The notes: generated from the sequence alone by a model not told the origin. A stretch of 64,000 nt of DNA from Hysterangium stoloniferum (GCA_015178975.1 WHVD01000030.1:728473-792472); one strand, 5' to 3'. Shown: positions 11,580 to 24,361, counted from the first letter of the stretch. A program made the numbers and translations.

Positions 11580-12807
11580 ATTGTCTCTGACCCCAACTTT
11601 TTCTTTACGTGTAGTTGTCAATTATCTTATTGATTTTCGACCATTACATGTCGGATACCAGTCTGTCTTGCCCATAGAAAACCATCTCCTCATTCTGACT
11701 TTACCCATGTACTTAATGTATTGATGTACCGCGAACAAACTTTCGGAATCGGTCTTCAGAAATCTACCAGCATGCCAGACCAAATTCATGGATCATTGAG
11801 TACAATACACAAAAATATGTTGCTTATGCTTACTATAGGCGAGTCCAGCCGAAAACACTGGTGTGTAAGCCAATGACGTGGCCCTTTGAATGAAACACTG
11901 ATCAATCAACCACAATCCACCTGGAAGAACCTCTTTGGGCAACCATAATTTGAGCAAAGAATCAAGAGAATCGACTCGGAGTCCGCCCAGCAGCCTCGCT
12001 ACAGACCCACATCCTCAGCGGAGACCACACAGATATTAGAAGACCGAGTTACGTGGCCTTAGGTTGACATGTCTTGAAAAGAATATGTCATTAACGTTTC
12101 CTGGCCGCTGGATGCTTCTCTACGTTCACTATTTCGGTGTCCTCATTGGGTTATGCATTTAATCAACCTTCTAGTAAGGAAATCGCCCTGGTGTTCCGTA
12201 TCTGACCGTGACAATCTGAGAGCTAACGATCTGTAACGGGAGCAGACTGGGTGGCGGACGATGAATCGGGCGGGTAACCGCCCTAGTCTTAGATGGTAAG
12301 GGGTAAAGCGAAGACGCTGGAAGTTTTCGATCAGTAGAGGGTTTCAGACTTATAAGAGGTTGTCAGGGAACGTAGCTTAGAGGGGCGAGCATAAATAGGT
12401 GAACCCCTAGTAGTTAGAAGGGGGTCTTTTTTCGAATTGGAGCCTATTCCTACTCTGTGCGTTCCGCTTCGTAAAGAGCTCAACTGAAGGATTACGCTAT
12501 CTATAAAGCCGAACCTTACACCCTGGCCGGCATCGGCATGGTTTCAAGCTTTCATTCTAACGTTGATGATGGGATGGATGTAAAAGATATCATGTTATGA
12601 TAGAATCGACTCGTAACCCAGTAAAACCTTCTTTAACCGTCGATTTTGGACTTATTATTATTCGTGGTGTAACAGTAAACTTCGATCGTGACGCCATTTT
12701 CATTACTGGTATTTAATTTATTATTTATCCCATGCTTGGCTTATATGCAATTGAAAACACTGCGACGTTAGGGTTTTTCTTTCATCAGAGACAAACTTGC
12801 ATTACAT
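11580..12807. other. Intergenic, nothing recognised
   Basis: No gene, RNA gene or LTR was recognised between the coiled-coil pseudogene and the P450 stop codon. Confidence 0.5.
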
Positions 12808-14824
12808 TCAAAAGAATATACCTTTACCCCGACGCCTCCTAAAACGAACCTTAGCCTTGTGATCAGGAATGATTGCAACGCCGAACCACAGAGGATCTGG
12901 AATTTTATCGAGCTTCATGTCATACGTTAGAATAATATGAGCCAATAAACACTTGAGTTCGAGAACGGCGAAGAATCTTCCGGGACTTTCAAAAGTACAG
13001 AGAAATTAATTTGATGTCGCAGACTCATATAGATCATACTCACCAGACATACCGTCCTAGACCGAAAACGAGGTACTCGGTACTAGTTGTAACCATCTGA
13101 TTTTTAATCCCCATTTGCAGATCGTCCGCATCCTCATCAACAAATCTGAAGCCTTTGAATTCAGCCGGATCGTCGTAGTATTTCTCATCCATTTGTCGAG
13201 CAATTGAAACACCCCCCAGATACGTCCCTTTGGGTAGCCGTGTTCCATCTGAAAATGTAAAATCCTGGAGGACTTTGTGCATCATCGATACTGGAAACAA
13301 GTGAGCTACGGCACGCATGAATCAATAAAGCAATTAAAGTAATTACGTGCTGATATGCCTCTCATTCGCTGAGATTCCTTGATAAAACTGTCCAACTTGA
13401 CCATGCGTGACATAGCCTCCTTGCACCATCCTTCCTCAGAGACAATGCGTTCAACTTCTTTCCTCAGTGGTTGGACATATTCAGGACGTGCCGCCAATTC
13501 AAATAATGCGTTACTGAAGGCCTAGAGCACTAAATTAGTACGTTCGTGACTGTGCTGAGTAACAAACACACCACTGAGGTGTGTGTATTGCAGAGAAATT
13601 GACGATCAGCATGCGCAAAGTGAGATTTTTTGGTGTGCGTTCTTGTCCTTCGGCTTCGTCCATAAGCCATGATAGTAAATCATTCTGAAAAAGAGTTTGT
13701 AAATGGAAAAAATGACCGAAGAAAAACATGCTGGTTTATCAGGATAATCATTTCTATGCACCTCAATTTTTCTTTGACGTTCCTCGATGAGAGGTACTAG
13801 ATGACCTGACGCCTTCTTGATGGACCCGGGGACGTTTGTAAGAAATCGAACAACTAGCCTTCAGTACAACTGCTTCAATTATAAATATAAGGTGATGAAT
13901 CGAAGAGCTCACGGCTTCAGAAATCTATGAAATAACCGGATAATGTGTGCAGCCACGGTAATGTGGAGAGCAAACTGGACATTCAGTTTAACATACTCCG
14001 GGTCCCGACCTAGAAAGAATACCATGAAACGGAAAGGAGGATGTCTAATACGGAATACATACAAAGTGGGGCTCCCACAAAGATGCGGTTGGAGCTGCGA
14101 CAGATCATGTTGGTCGCAGCTTCTATGACCCGAATTCCCCTCCAATCTAAACGTTATGACGGTTAGACACTAGTTAGCGGGGTGCGGCCGTGGTCACCCA
14201 CCACTTGTCACAGGAATGGCATCAGCACAGGCCTTGACTAACTCGTCGCTCACGTCGTCCAATAACTGCCCGAGATTCCTCGAAAGCCGTGTCCGGAAGA
14301 TGTCGACATGGTACAAATTATTCAGAACATTTTCTCCCATTGTGTACTCCATCGCTAAAGCCTATTTGACACAGTGTTAAGTGGAGAATAACACAAATGT
14401 AACCATACATACATACATCGTTAATTCCTTGAGTAAAAAAGAGAACATCCTCAGGTGCATTTGCCACTTCCTCCAGGTGCTGCTTGCTCGATGCTATAAC
14501 ATGCCACTTTGAAATTTCGGAAAGCCGAAATAGTCCATGACCAAACTTATACGGTACAGTACATTGTATCGTTATTATGACACACAAAGATTCAATGCAG
14601 GTGAAAGAACTTGCCTTCTTGTATCCTTCCTTTAGGCTCTTGTCGGTATTCCAGAGATTGTTGATGGCGTCCAACAATGAAAGAAACTTTCCATCCCGCC
14701 CTACACACGGAATAAATGACTTAATTTTTCATAGTAAGGTTTCCCCGTTTCTTTTCCTACCAATGGGTCCTTGAGGGTAGCAGTATAAATACTAAACGCC
14801 ACAGGAAATAATAATGCCACAAGA

Positions 14825-15096
14825 TATTAAAAATAGTATGAGTTGACTCTATTGCAATACACAATATACAAGAGTTTAATAAGCTTGTAATAAAAGTACT
14901 TTGTGTCTCAATATCTTGTGTCAGTTAGTGTAGCACCTCCTGACAATATAGGTTGGATGCTCTGGGAGGTGTATAGTGGTTCTGACACACATTAACCTCC
15001 AAATGCATGGTCCACAATTAGCATCTTCATATGAAAAGTTGCAATAATTGGTGGACTCCCCCTATAAAAAGGTGTGTTTCATCATCAAATTTAACA
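14825..15096 (-). repeat. Copia A 3' LTR (element orientation)
   Basis: In element orientation it begins TGTTAAATTTGATGATG and ends TATTTTTAATA (TG...TA rather than TG...CA). It matches 19366-19637 except for about three substitutions. Confidence 0.93.
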
Positions 15097-15105
15097 CACC
15101 CCCTT
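15097..15105 (-). promoter_or_regulatory. Copia A polypurine tract
   Basis: On the element strand the sequence is AAGGGGGTG directly before the 3' LTR TGTTAAA, the expected position of the plus-strand primer. Confidence 0.75.
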
Positions 15106-15135
15106 GATGAAACACTTTTTTAATCCCATATCTGT

Positions 15136-18100
15136 TCAATTTCCTAATCCCATCATAGATCTGAACTTTTCCACCTTTGGTTTTGGTAATGCTTTGGTTA
15201 AGATATCTGCTGGCATTTCATCTGTTTGTAGGTAGATAGGGTTGATTGATTCCTTTTCTACCATGTCACGTAACCAGTAGTAGCATAGGTCCAGATGTTT
15301 CATTCGTCCATGATGTTCTGGATTCTTGGCTACAGTTAGTGCTGACTGGTTGTCAATGAAGAGTTTTGATGGACATGGTGCCTTGTATCCCAATTCCTTT
15401 AACAGGTTCTGCATCCAACAGATCTCCTTCCCTGCTGCAACTGCAGCAACATATTCAGCTTCTGTGGTGGATAGTGTCACAATTGGTTGTAGTTTGCTGC
15501 TCCAACATACTGCTCCTGATCCCACTTTGATTATGTACCCTGTTGTTGATTTTCCACTGTCCTTGTCTCCACCATAACTAGCATCACTGAAGCCAACAAA
15601 TAGATCTGTATTTAATGGATCAGGACCATATGTGAGTTTCATATCCATAGTTCCCTTCAAATATTGGAATAGATGCTTGACAGCCTTCCAGTGTGCTATA
15701 CCAGGGTTTGAATTAAACCGAGCCAATACTCCTGCAGTGTATGCAATGTCGGGACGGGTAGTGGCCAAGTACATCATGGACCCAACTGCATTAATGTAGG
15801 GAATGTCACGCATTTCATTCTGTTCCTCCATGGTTTTGGGTGACTGATCTGATGATAGTTTTGCCCCTGGATCCATGGGTGTACCCACTGTATGACAATT
15901 TGACATCCCAAATTCCTGTAATTTGTTCAAGATGTACTGGCGTTGTGATAGAGAGATAGTCCGCTTTTCTCGATCTCGTGTGATTTCAATGCCTAATAGG
16001 AAAGATGTAGGTCCTAGATCCCTGAGTTTGAAATGTGTAGCTAATTCAGCTACAAAATCATCCAGGACTTTTTCAGATGGTCCTGCAAGGGTGATGTCAT
16101 CTACAAATATGGGAACAATGACTTTGATTCCATCTCGTTGATAGATATAGACCGATGGATCAGAATAAATCCGCTTGAAGTCCATTTTCTCTAGTACACT
16201 CCGCAGGTGTTTGCTCCAGAGATTGCTTGCCTGCTTGAGTTCATAGAGCGACTTGTCTAGTCTACATGCTACATCTGATCCTCCTTGGTGAAATCCTTCT
16301 GGCTGGACCATGTATATTTCTGCATCAATATCACTGTTGATGAATGCATGTGATATGTCAACTGATCGGAGGTGAAGGCCTTCTGCTGCAGCCAGTGCTA
16401 ATACTAGACGAATAGTAGCATGGCGCATTGTTGGGGCAAAAATCTCTGTATAGTCAAATCCTGGTCTCTGGTTGTATCCTTTAGCAACCAATCGTGCCTT
16501 AAACCGTTCTACTGATCCATCTGCCTTTCGTTTCACTTTGAAAACCCATTTTGATCCTATAGCCTTTTTTCCTGGTGGTAGTTTCATTATGGTCCAAGTT
16601 CCATTGCTCATGTGTGTGTTCATTTCCTCCAAGGCTGCCTCTCTCCATTGTCTTGCCTGTGGACCATTCATTGCCTCTGTAAATGTCCTTGGTTCAGAAA
16701 TAATTGACACATGTGCCTCCTCCAATTCCACTTCATCGGTACTGTCAGAAGTGGTAGGATTGGGTTCCCAGGTTTTCCACCATTCATTAGGAGGTTTTTT
16801 GTTGTGCAAAGGTTTTCGAATGGCAATTGGTCTGTTATCTTCCTCCTCCTCTTCCTCCTCCTCATTATCTGTGATCTGGGGGGATGGTGTGATAACATTG
16901 TCTTCAGATTCAGGTACAGGGAATTCATGATCCTCCACAGGGGCAGTTGGTAATTCACTCGGTGGATTATCATCTTCTTCAACAACTGGACCCCCTGGGA
17001 TATAATCCCTAGTACTTGATTCATCCTTCCCACCAGTATCTGGAACTTGTGGTGGTTGGTGTTTCCATGTGTATCGTTCATCAAATTCAGCTCGTTCACT
17101 GATCACTATCCTTCTTGTCAATGGGTTGTAGAATAACCATCCCTTATACCCTTCAGGATACCCAATGAAGATGCATTTCTCCATGTGAGATCCCAGGCTT
17201 GATCGTTTATCCTTTTGAATGTGGACATATGCAATGCATCCCCAAACTCTGATGTGACTGATATTTGGTTTCCTTTTGTGCCAAATTTCATATGGGGTTT
17301 TGTCCTTTAAGGCAGATGATGGGCAGTGGTTCCAGATGTGTACAAATGCAGCCAGGCAGTACTCCCAGAAGTTCTTGGGTAGTTCAGACTCTGTTAGCAT
17401 GGTTGTAATCCCTTCTGCTAATGTCCGGTTTGCACGCTCTGCCATTCCATTTTGCTGAGGTCTATTACGGACTGTATGCTGACGCAAGATACCATGTTTA
17501 TCGGTGAATTCAATGAATGCCCTTGACATGTATTCTCCACCCTTGTCATCCCTAAGTTTCTTTATTTTCCGTCCAAGGAGGTTTTCTGCAAATGCTTTGT
17601 ACCGTTTGAATGCCCAGAAAACACCACTTTTGGACTTGATTGGGATGACATAATAGAATCTTGAAGCCTCATCAATGAATGTAACCCAATAGTAACATCC
17701 AGATCGGGATCTTGTGCCAATATAATGTACATCTGTATGTACCAACTCCAAAGGTTCATTGCAGTGATGTTCTGAGGGGGGAAATGGGTTGGCATGCATC
17801 TTTCCTGCAAGACATGGTTCACAAATTGGATCTGGTTTAGCCTTTGAATTAAGTACCAATCCTTTAACCATGTTTCTTCTCATTAGATTCTTTATCCCCT
17901 CATAGTGGTGATGTCCCAATCTTCTATGCCACAGAGACAGATCTAGAGGTAAAGTAGAGGACATGTGCACATTCTCCATTTTATTTATAATAGTCTTGCC
18001 ATCCAAGTAGCCCACATTTCGATCAGTGATTGATGCAGTGAATAAAAGATTCCCATGGCGATGAATCTTATAGTTTTGGATGAAATGTGTACATCAAATT

Positions 18101-18560
18101 CTTTATAACGTGTGAGGTATAGGACAGCAAGAAGATTATTATGTAAAGCTGGAACATGTAATACTTTTGTGAATTCAACCTCCCGGCTAACTCTTCCATC
18201 AATGATTGGTTGAAAAATAACACTCCCAACACCTTCAGAATATACAATTCTATTGTCTGCAAGTTTTATTGGGGTTCTGTATGGGGTATAGGTGTGGAAC
18301 CAGTTGTAATGGGGTGTCATATGCGATGTGGCCCCTGTGTCTGTATTCCAATCATAGATATTAGCTGAGGTTGCACATGCATCATGTTGTGAAAAGACAC
18401 TTGCTTTTCCTGTCTGTTCCTCTACTTCCTCTATTTTTGCCTCTTCCATCTTGTTAGCACTGTTGCGTGACTGCCAGTATTGCTGTATCTTTTCTTTATT
18501 CCTTGGCTTTGGACAGTCATAGCTGAGGTGCCCTTCCTTGTCACAATTATAGCAAACCAT
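15136..18560 (-). CDS. Copia A Pol: protease (frame-broken), integrase, reverse transcriptase, RNase H
   Basis: The protein copies element RNA and integrates the cDNA. An N-terminal frame, 18560-17985, holds the zinc knuckle CYNCDKEGHLSYDC and the protease motif DTGATSHMT. Near 18070 the frame must shift (SKT... to HRHGNLLFTASITDRNVGYL) to enter the long frame ending at 15136. That 959-codon frame has the integrase HHCC site (WHRRLGH, CEPC; H30, C65, C68), D95 in LVHTDV, the second Asp in RDDKGGEY, Glu in GMAERANRT, RT motifs (WVFKVKRKADGS, IFVDDITLAG with FVDD for the usual YVDD), and RNase H (SDASYGG, TEAEYVA, DNQSA). The long frame has no stop. The upstream frameshifts would need suppression, or the copy depends on proteins from others. 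Confidence 0.9.
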
Positions 18561-18561
18561 C

Positions 18562-19201
18562 TTTTTCGATGCTTGATGGGTGCTTTGGCCCTATTAACCA
18601 TTTCTCCACGGCGATTGCGATTTAGTTCCTCGCTTCTAAATGCCTGGAGAATGGTATTCTTGTCCAACTTCTCCATGAGTAATAATGATGAGGAGAGGTG
18701 TGCATATTCCTCAGGAAGAGCCCGGATGAGTGCCATGCATTGTAATTCTTCATCCAACTTTTCAATTGTGAAGTCCTTTGGGCGCAGGTTTTGAATAGTC
18801 CCCATTGCTTTATCAATTCTGACACCCAAATCCATCAAAGACTCCTTTTCATCCTTTTGGATTGAGAATAGGTCATCATAAGCATTGAAGCGGGCTCCTG
18901 GTTTTTGTTGTAAGTGTGTCCTTTCCAACAAATCCCACATTTTGATTGGATCTTCTTCAAATCCATGGAAATGCACCCTCTGATCATTTTCCACCATAAG
19001 ATATATCTCTGCAGCTGCTTTCTCTGCCTTTGTTTCCCACTTCTCAATGTTATCACTGCCATTTACTGGCTTGATTTCTTTTCCACAAACAAGCTTCCAA
19101 TAACCCAACTTCATCAACCATGCCTTCATTTCTCCAGACCATTCTGGATAATTTTGGTTGTTTAATGGTTTGAATTTTGGTAATGATTCTGAGGATGTCA
19201 T
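18562..19201 (-). CDS. Copia A Gag
   Basis: The capsid-like protein starts at ATG 19201 (MTSSESLPKFKPLNNQNYPE) and runs through the Copia Gag core (WSGEMKAWLMKLGYW, WETKAEKAAAEIYLMV, ALPEEYAHLSSSLLLMEKLD). Just before the zinc knuckle the frame breaks at a run of five A's on the element strand, near 18562. One extra A would join it to KKMVCYNCDKEGH. This could be a one-base deletion or, less likely, a frameshift site. Confidence 0.85.
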
Positions 19202-19350
19202 GCTTGACACAGTAGGGAAATTTTCGAAAATCCGAAAATTAAGGTTTCTTGCTTATGCAAGCAAAAGTGACAGGCTCAACCAAACACAAAAGTTGGTTTG
19301 TTATGCCTCCAAATTCAAGTACTTATAGTAATGTGTATTACAATTAGAAG

Positions 19351-19365
19351 CCGGGGCCCATAACC
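19351..19365 (-). promoter_or_regulatory. Copia A primer-binding site, initiator-Met anticodon-arm type
   Basis: Right after the 5' LTR the element strand reads GGTTATGGGCCCCGG. Its complement, CCGGGGCCCATAACC, is the anticodon-arm sequence of eukaryotic initiator tRNA-Met (anticodon CAT within GGGCCCATAACCC). This is the half-tRNA priming described for Drosophila copia. Confidence 0.75.
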
Positions 19366-19637
19366 TATTAAAAATAATATGAGTTGACTCTATTGCAATC
19401 CACAATATACAAGAGTTTAATAAGCTTGTAATAAAAGTACTTTGTGTCTCAATATCTTGTGTCAGTTAGTGTAGCACCTCCTGACAATATAGGTTGGATG
19501 CTCTGGGAGGTGTATAGTGGTTCTGACACACATTAACCTCCAAATGCATGGTCTACAATTAGCATCTTCATATGAAAAGTTGCAATAATTGGTGGACTCC
19601 CCCTATAAAAAGGTGTGTTTCATCATCAAATTTAACA
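19366..19637 (-). repeat. Copia A 5' LTR (element orientation)
   Basis: Partner of 14825-15096. Differences seen: AATAATATG versus AATAGTATG, CAATCCACA versus CAATACACA, and GGTCTACA versus GGTCCACA. Confidence 0.93.
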
Positions 19638-19838
19638 CAAGAATGATAGGTGTCAATACATCGGGCATAGATAAAGTAGTATTAATGAATGAATTGGGGG
19701 TTTCTCGACTGCTGGGTACAATTCTGCGTCTTGCGTTTGCTGACGAGGCATTACATAACACCGCACATTGCAGTGGCGGGGTTATCCAGCTTCCTTACCT
19801 TCTACTTGATACAGGAGTCGGATCTATTGGAAAATATT

Positions 19839-19910
19839 GGACTGGCCAGGAATTGAACCTGGGACCATCTGTAATCTAGACTGGATGCTCTACCACTGAG
19901 CTACCAACCC
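19839..19910 (-). tRNA. tRNA-like sequence (possible degenerate tRNA gene or SINE head)
   Basis: 72 nt on the minus strand, upstream of the P450. The acceptor stem GGGTTGG/CCAGTCC pairs over 7 bp with two G-U. The D arm is GCTC-AGTGGTA-GAGC and the T arm CCAGG-TTCAATT-CCTGG. A-box (TAGCTCAGTGG) and B-box (GGTTCAATTCC) promoters are good. The middle (TCCAGTCTAGATTACAGATGG) does not form a proper 5-bp anticodon stem with T33, so no amino acid can be assigned. It is probably a decayed tRNA or a tRNA-derived repeat. Confidence 0.5.
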
Positions 19911-22900
19911 TTTAGGTACTCAGTAGTGAAGTCAACTCTATATGGCCATTAACATTCCATATACACAGAAACTGTGAGAGACAGTCACACATTCGCACTG
20001 CTCTAAAGCTGAGTCTAGGCTGTCAAACCAACCATATCCAACAGGATCAAAGAATGTACCTCACCTGGCCAGATCCCAGGGCCATGGTTCATAACTTGTG
20101 ATTAGGGTCGGAACAACCCTGGACAAATTCGAAGAGTTTGCATTCCCCAAGTACTTCCGGTAACGATGTTGATGTCAAAATTTCAGTGTGACAGCACCTT
20201 TTTCACCTCCAGATTCTTCAACCATATGGCACTTGTAATTCCTCTTATTTCAACAACTCAGTGCGATCATGTAACGCGAGCATGAATCATGAGATCACGA
20301 TGACATTTCCAAAAATAATCATGTACATACCAATTATCGACCTCGCGGTGCTACAGTTATATACCACTAAAGGAATGGTTGGCTCCTTGGGGATCACAAT
20401 CAAATCAGAAGGTTTTAAGCGCCGGGACCTTCTCCGCAATTTGAAAAGCCTTGACGTCTTCTGACCGGGATCTCCCTGCCGCCAGGGGCCGAAACTATTT
20501 CATTGATGCGTTTTGAAAAGGTAGTCGTACGCGCCGTTTCAGGCTATCTCCACTTCTTCCTGAAAGTCTCAGGGTTCCCTTTGGAGTATATGTGGCCAAA
20601 AGACTACTAGAGAAACAGCGTTCCTGATAATTGTTTAAGGAACACCATTCACTTTTCCGGTTACTCCTACTGGCATACATATGAGCCGTGACTCAGCTCT
20701 AATGTTCTATAATCACCTAAATGCTGTCCGGCATGGACCCCCTGAGGAGTTTGGGGAAATTGAGAACGTGACTCATTCCCTCACGAGACCGGCAGTCAAA
20801 TCGCAACCACATATTGACACGCTTTTCATATGTATATTAGGAATTATTATTAAGAAATTTGTCTTATCCATTTAGAATGTGGGGACCTTTACATATGTAC
20901 GCCCCAAGTGAGCACATGTTCAATTTACATGTTCGTCCCGTACGTGCTAGCCCACACGAGCTTGGATTAACCCCTACAGCAATGAGTTAAATGATTGTAA
21001 CTGGTTGGGGTGCTGTCGTCCACTCTGATTGTGAGGCATGGTGTTGGTCATTATTGAAAGGCTGACATATTACCCGAGGAGGAAATTGATCGTGGCAGGC
21101 ATACATGAATTCAGAACATCTCCTTGAAGTGTTGTGAATTTTTATCAATTTACGGACCCGACCGGGAGCTCCACGAGAGGGTATTAGGCACCGTCCGCTC
21201 GCCGGATTAACCACCTACGTCTGGCCTATGCTCATGCTGATATAGAAAGCTCCATATGGAAAGAATTGATTTGGACTATATTACTCGGTTACTTGGCTGC
21301 TTAACCTTCCTTATTTGATCTTCATTGGTGATGAAATCGTCTCGTAGTACATACTACACATCAGGCTACAAAGAAGCCAAGAAGCTTGTGTCACCCAGGT
21401 CATGTTCCACAGCCATACTCAAAAGAAATAATTACACCTTATGTACCCCACACTTAGTTCATCAGTGGTCGATAAAATCGCAAATGCAGGGGCGTGCTTG
21501 GAGTTGTGCTGGTAATGCCATTCTAGAGTACTCCCATCAATCTTCTTGATGGCCAGTACGGCGGTTTCTTGCCCAAAGGTACTTGTTTCTCTCCTTTTGG
21601 CGCTTCATCTTCGGCACCTGTATCGTACCGATGGTATCACGCCCATTCCTTCTGAAAGATAGAAGAAGTGCTATTAATGCTCTCCTTGGCCCTTCCATGC
21701 TTGGAAGTTTGTTCTTCGAGATGCCTGTCTGTCACAAGTTCAATTTGACGTGCTGACTGTTCAGCTTATCGTAATCAGCCATCCTCCTACCCCCTTTCTT
21801 GATACAAGCTGGGTCGGCGAGCTCTTTCGCGCAATGTTAGGTAAAGGAGTTACATTTAATTTTAATTTCAAATATTTCATAGATAAAAAATGAAAACCCT
21901 CTTTGTCGACGTAAATAAATACTTTACACTGCTTCCATCGGGTATTCTTTGTTAGTGGCGGTATAACTACCTCCGATGATGGTGCTGTCATCTGACTGGA
22001 AGGGAGGTATTGGATAAGTCGTGGGCCACCAATCAAAATGAAAGCAATCATACCCCATCGACAGGCTGCCCAATTCTTATGGTATTGGGACCATTCGCCA
22101 CGCGTATACTACTGAGAGTGACACTATGGCGAGCGGCCATTTCCGAGCGTAAACTTCTGCGTCCATTTAAACTTAAACCATATCAATTGTGGACCAGCGT
22201 CACTAGGGAGCTGAATGATCAAATGGACTTACGAGGCGAGAAGAGCATTGGTATATGCTAAACAAATGAATGTAGAGAGAAAGCTTAGTGTATGATCCAT
22301 AGACTAGTGGCTGACTTACAACCACAGCTAATATATGCAAATGCCCAAAAGATAGTGTTGTTTGGCATAATTGCATACTATTGATGTGATGGAGTAAGAC
22401 AGTGTTGTGATTTTGTCAGACAAAGGCCTCACGAAAATAAGTCCAAATAGTGCAGCGATTCTGCAAAGGATATCAGCGACGTAAATAAAGTGAATATAGC
22501 GAGACAGACGTAGTCAAAGTTCCAGAGCTGACGGTATACATGATTAGAACATTGACGATTTGGTCCGTTCTAAATGGAAAAAAAAAGAAACGTAAGGGTA
22601 TGTACGGATTTTTTTCTAGGTTGCTCCCATGCCTCTTAACACCAGTCCTTCCGCGACGCAAATAGTAGGTTTGAAAACCTGCGATGGCCAAGTCACAGGC
22701 CGCAGTGGCCCCCAACGAAATGCAGGAAGGGATCTAGGAGCAAACTGTAGGACAGCTCCATGATCGATAGAATAAACTGACTTGTTGGATTTTCCCGGGG
22801 TTGTCCCCAGTTTCGGGGTTCTTGATGCTACGGGCCCATTAGCTAGCGAGTGAAATGATGCGATCGGTACGTACACTTGTACTACCGCAACTGTTAACAG

Positions 22901-24361
22901 GGCAAATTGATGTTTAGAGAATATGTAAATTCAAATGTTTGACAGACGGACATAACTTGGCAACTAAATGAGGAGAAAATATCATTGTAGATCCTGGGGC
23001 GGATAAGAATGCATATATTATAAATGCATACCGCTGGCAATGAGCGCTAGCCCAACCTTATTTCAGATTAGCATGTGTACTGATGAAATGACAAACTAAT
23101 GCTTACTACGAGGACAAATAAAATCTTCTTTCTTCCACTCACTATGGCTGTTGTCTTAGAATGGTCTCTCTGGCGACTCTTTGCCGGACTTACACATGTA
23201 GACTCGGAGGGCGAAAAAGCTAATTATTTGTGTTGTTTATTTCATCGTGAGATGATCCATTATGTGCCACTCACGTCTCAACGACGAAAGATATAATAAT
23301 CTTGGCTAGTGTGAGCCTTGTGTTCACTTCTGTTCGTTTCCCTCACCTGTAAGAGCGCTTCGTACTACGGATACCAACAATGTCAACTTCATTATAGTTA
23401 TGGTAATCAGGAGGAGCCAAACTTACCACCCATGACCTGGATAGCATCGGTAAGCAGGCTCTTCATCACCACGATGAGAGACAACTTACCAAATATCATG
23501 CCGCAGGGCCAAGGGATTAACGAAGTTGGTTACTACGTAGTAGTATAGTCCATGACAGAGTAAAATAGAAGATATGGTCGTCATAACACATATCGCAGTG
23601 ACCTGAGATACATTAGCGTCCAGGGAAGCGTTTGGAATAGGGCAAACATACCAAAGTTTTCAAATACTTTGAATCATCTGGAAAAGTCTGGAAGTATATG
23701 TAAACCTGTACTAAAGATATTCCATATAGTCTAACAGGAAATTCAAAACGCGTAGGTATGTTGATTATGATACGTTTGATGGGATCTTACAAGACTGAAA
23801 CAAGTACACCAATCAACTCCGCGCCAACTGTGTTGTCAAATGCGAAGTGAATTGGTGCCACAGAAGATGACATTTGGGAGGGAGGGAGTGTAGAGACACA
23901 ATACCGCTTGTTTCACATATTATAATGCACTTAATCTTTTAATAGACGGTTATCCAAATGGGGTTCCGATAATAGGGTTAATGCATACCTGTTAAACTTT
24001 TAAGGTCCCAGGAATGATCAGTTGACGAAAAGATAGCCACATGTAGTTCGGTCCTCGAAAATAATGATGTTGTGTAGCCACATGTATAGATCAGGAACAG
24101 CCTAACGGGGCTTTCTTCATTTGTCTATTGACAAGCTGAAACAGTAAGGTTTCCCGTTATTGCCTTAATTTCGTCATGAGGGCAAATATTGCTTCTCATG
24201 TGACCTTATTGATGCTGTATCTGAGTTTGAAGTTTGGTTAAAATTTTTGGGACCTATGTCGCGGTTAGAGACTTCTTTCTCACGATAAAGCGGGGGTCTA
24301 TAGCAATCTCTATGTTTCAAGAATTATCGCATGATTTCGTATTATAGTCGGTGTGTATCTG
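19911..24361. other. Long stretch without a recognisable gene
   Basis: These 4.4 kb hold only short open frames on both strands, none resembling a family I know. No LTR ends or RNA genes were found. It may be ancient decayed sequence upstream of the P450 and GMC remnants. Confidence 0.45.

Larger units (their letters stand above)
14825..19637 (-). mobile_element. Full-length Ty1/Copia LTR retrotransposon 'A'
   Basis: 4.8-kb element on the minus strand with 272-bp LTRs (14825-15096 and 19366-19637), flanked by the 5-bp target duplication CAAGA (14820-14824 and 19638-19642). I saw three differences between the LTRs, so the insertion is young. In element order it carries LTR, PBS, Gag, protease, integrase, RT-RNase H, purine tract, LTR. 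Two frame breaks lie in gag-protease; the 959-codon integrase-RT-RNase H frame is open. Confidence 0.95.
12808..19668 (-). pseudogene. Cytochrome P450 gene disrupted in exon 1 by a Copia element
   Basis: ER-anchored haem monooxygenase. The ATG is at 19668; exon 1 starts MPDVLTPIIL and, across the Copia insertion, resumes at 14819 with the rest of the membrane anchor (VALLFPVAFSIYTATLKDPL). Exons: 19668-19638 plus 14819-14761, 14719-14615, 14545-14417, 14361-14202, 14146-14063, 14009-13913, 13858-13762, 13684-13572, 13513-13347, 13305-13044, 12985-12808. Leaving out the element and one target duplication they sum to 1482 nt (493 aa), a normal P450 length, with all phases fitting. Motifs: SNRIFVG, AIHT (I helix), E338-S-Q-R341 (K helix), and FGLGRYVCPGRFFAVLELK with haem Cys435, whose codon is split by the last intron. 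The second intron is GC-AG (GCAAGT). No other lesion was seen. The substrate is unknown. Confidence 0.9.

Noticed and set aside
16472-16930. 152-codon plus-strand frame opposite Copia A pol
   Set aside because: Shadow of the open minus-strand pol frame; no domain and no splice pattern, unlike the antisense gene in Gypsy B.
18555-18570. Programmed -1 frameshift between Copia A Gag and its zinc knuckle
   Set aside because: The A-run does not form a canonical X-XXY-YYZ heptamer in the Gag frame, and a second frame break nearby suggests ordinary decay.
22616-22876. 86-codon minus-strand frame (MYVPIASFHSLANGPVAS) as a gene
   Set aside because: No family recognised, no flanking exons; the region contains only short open frames.
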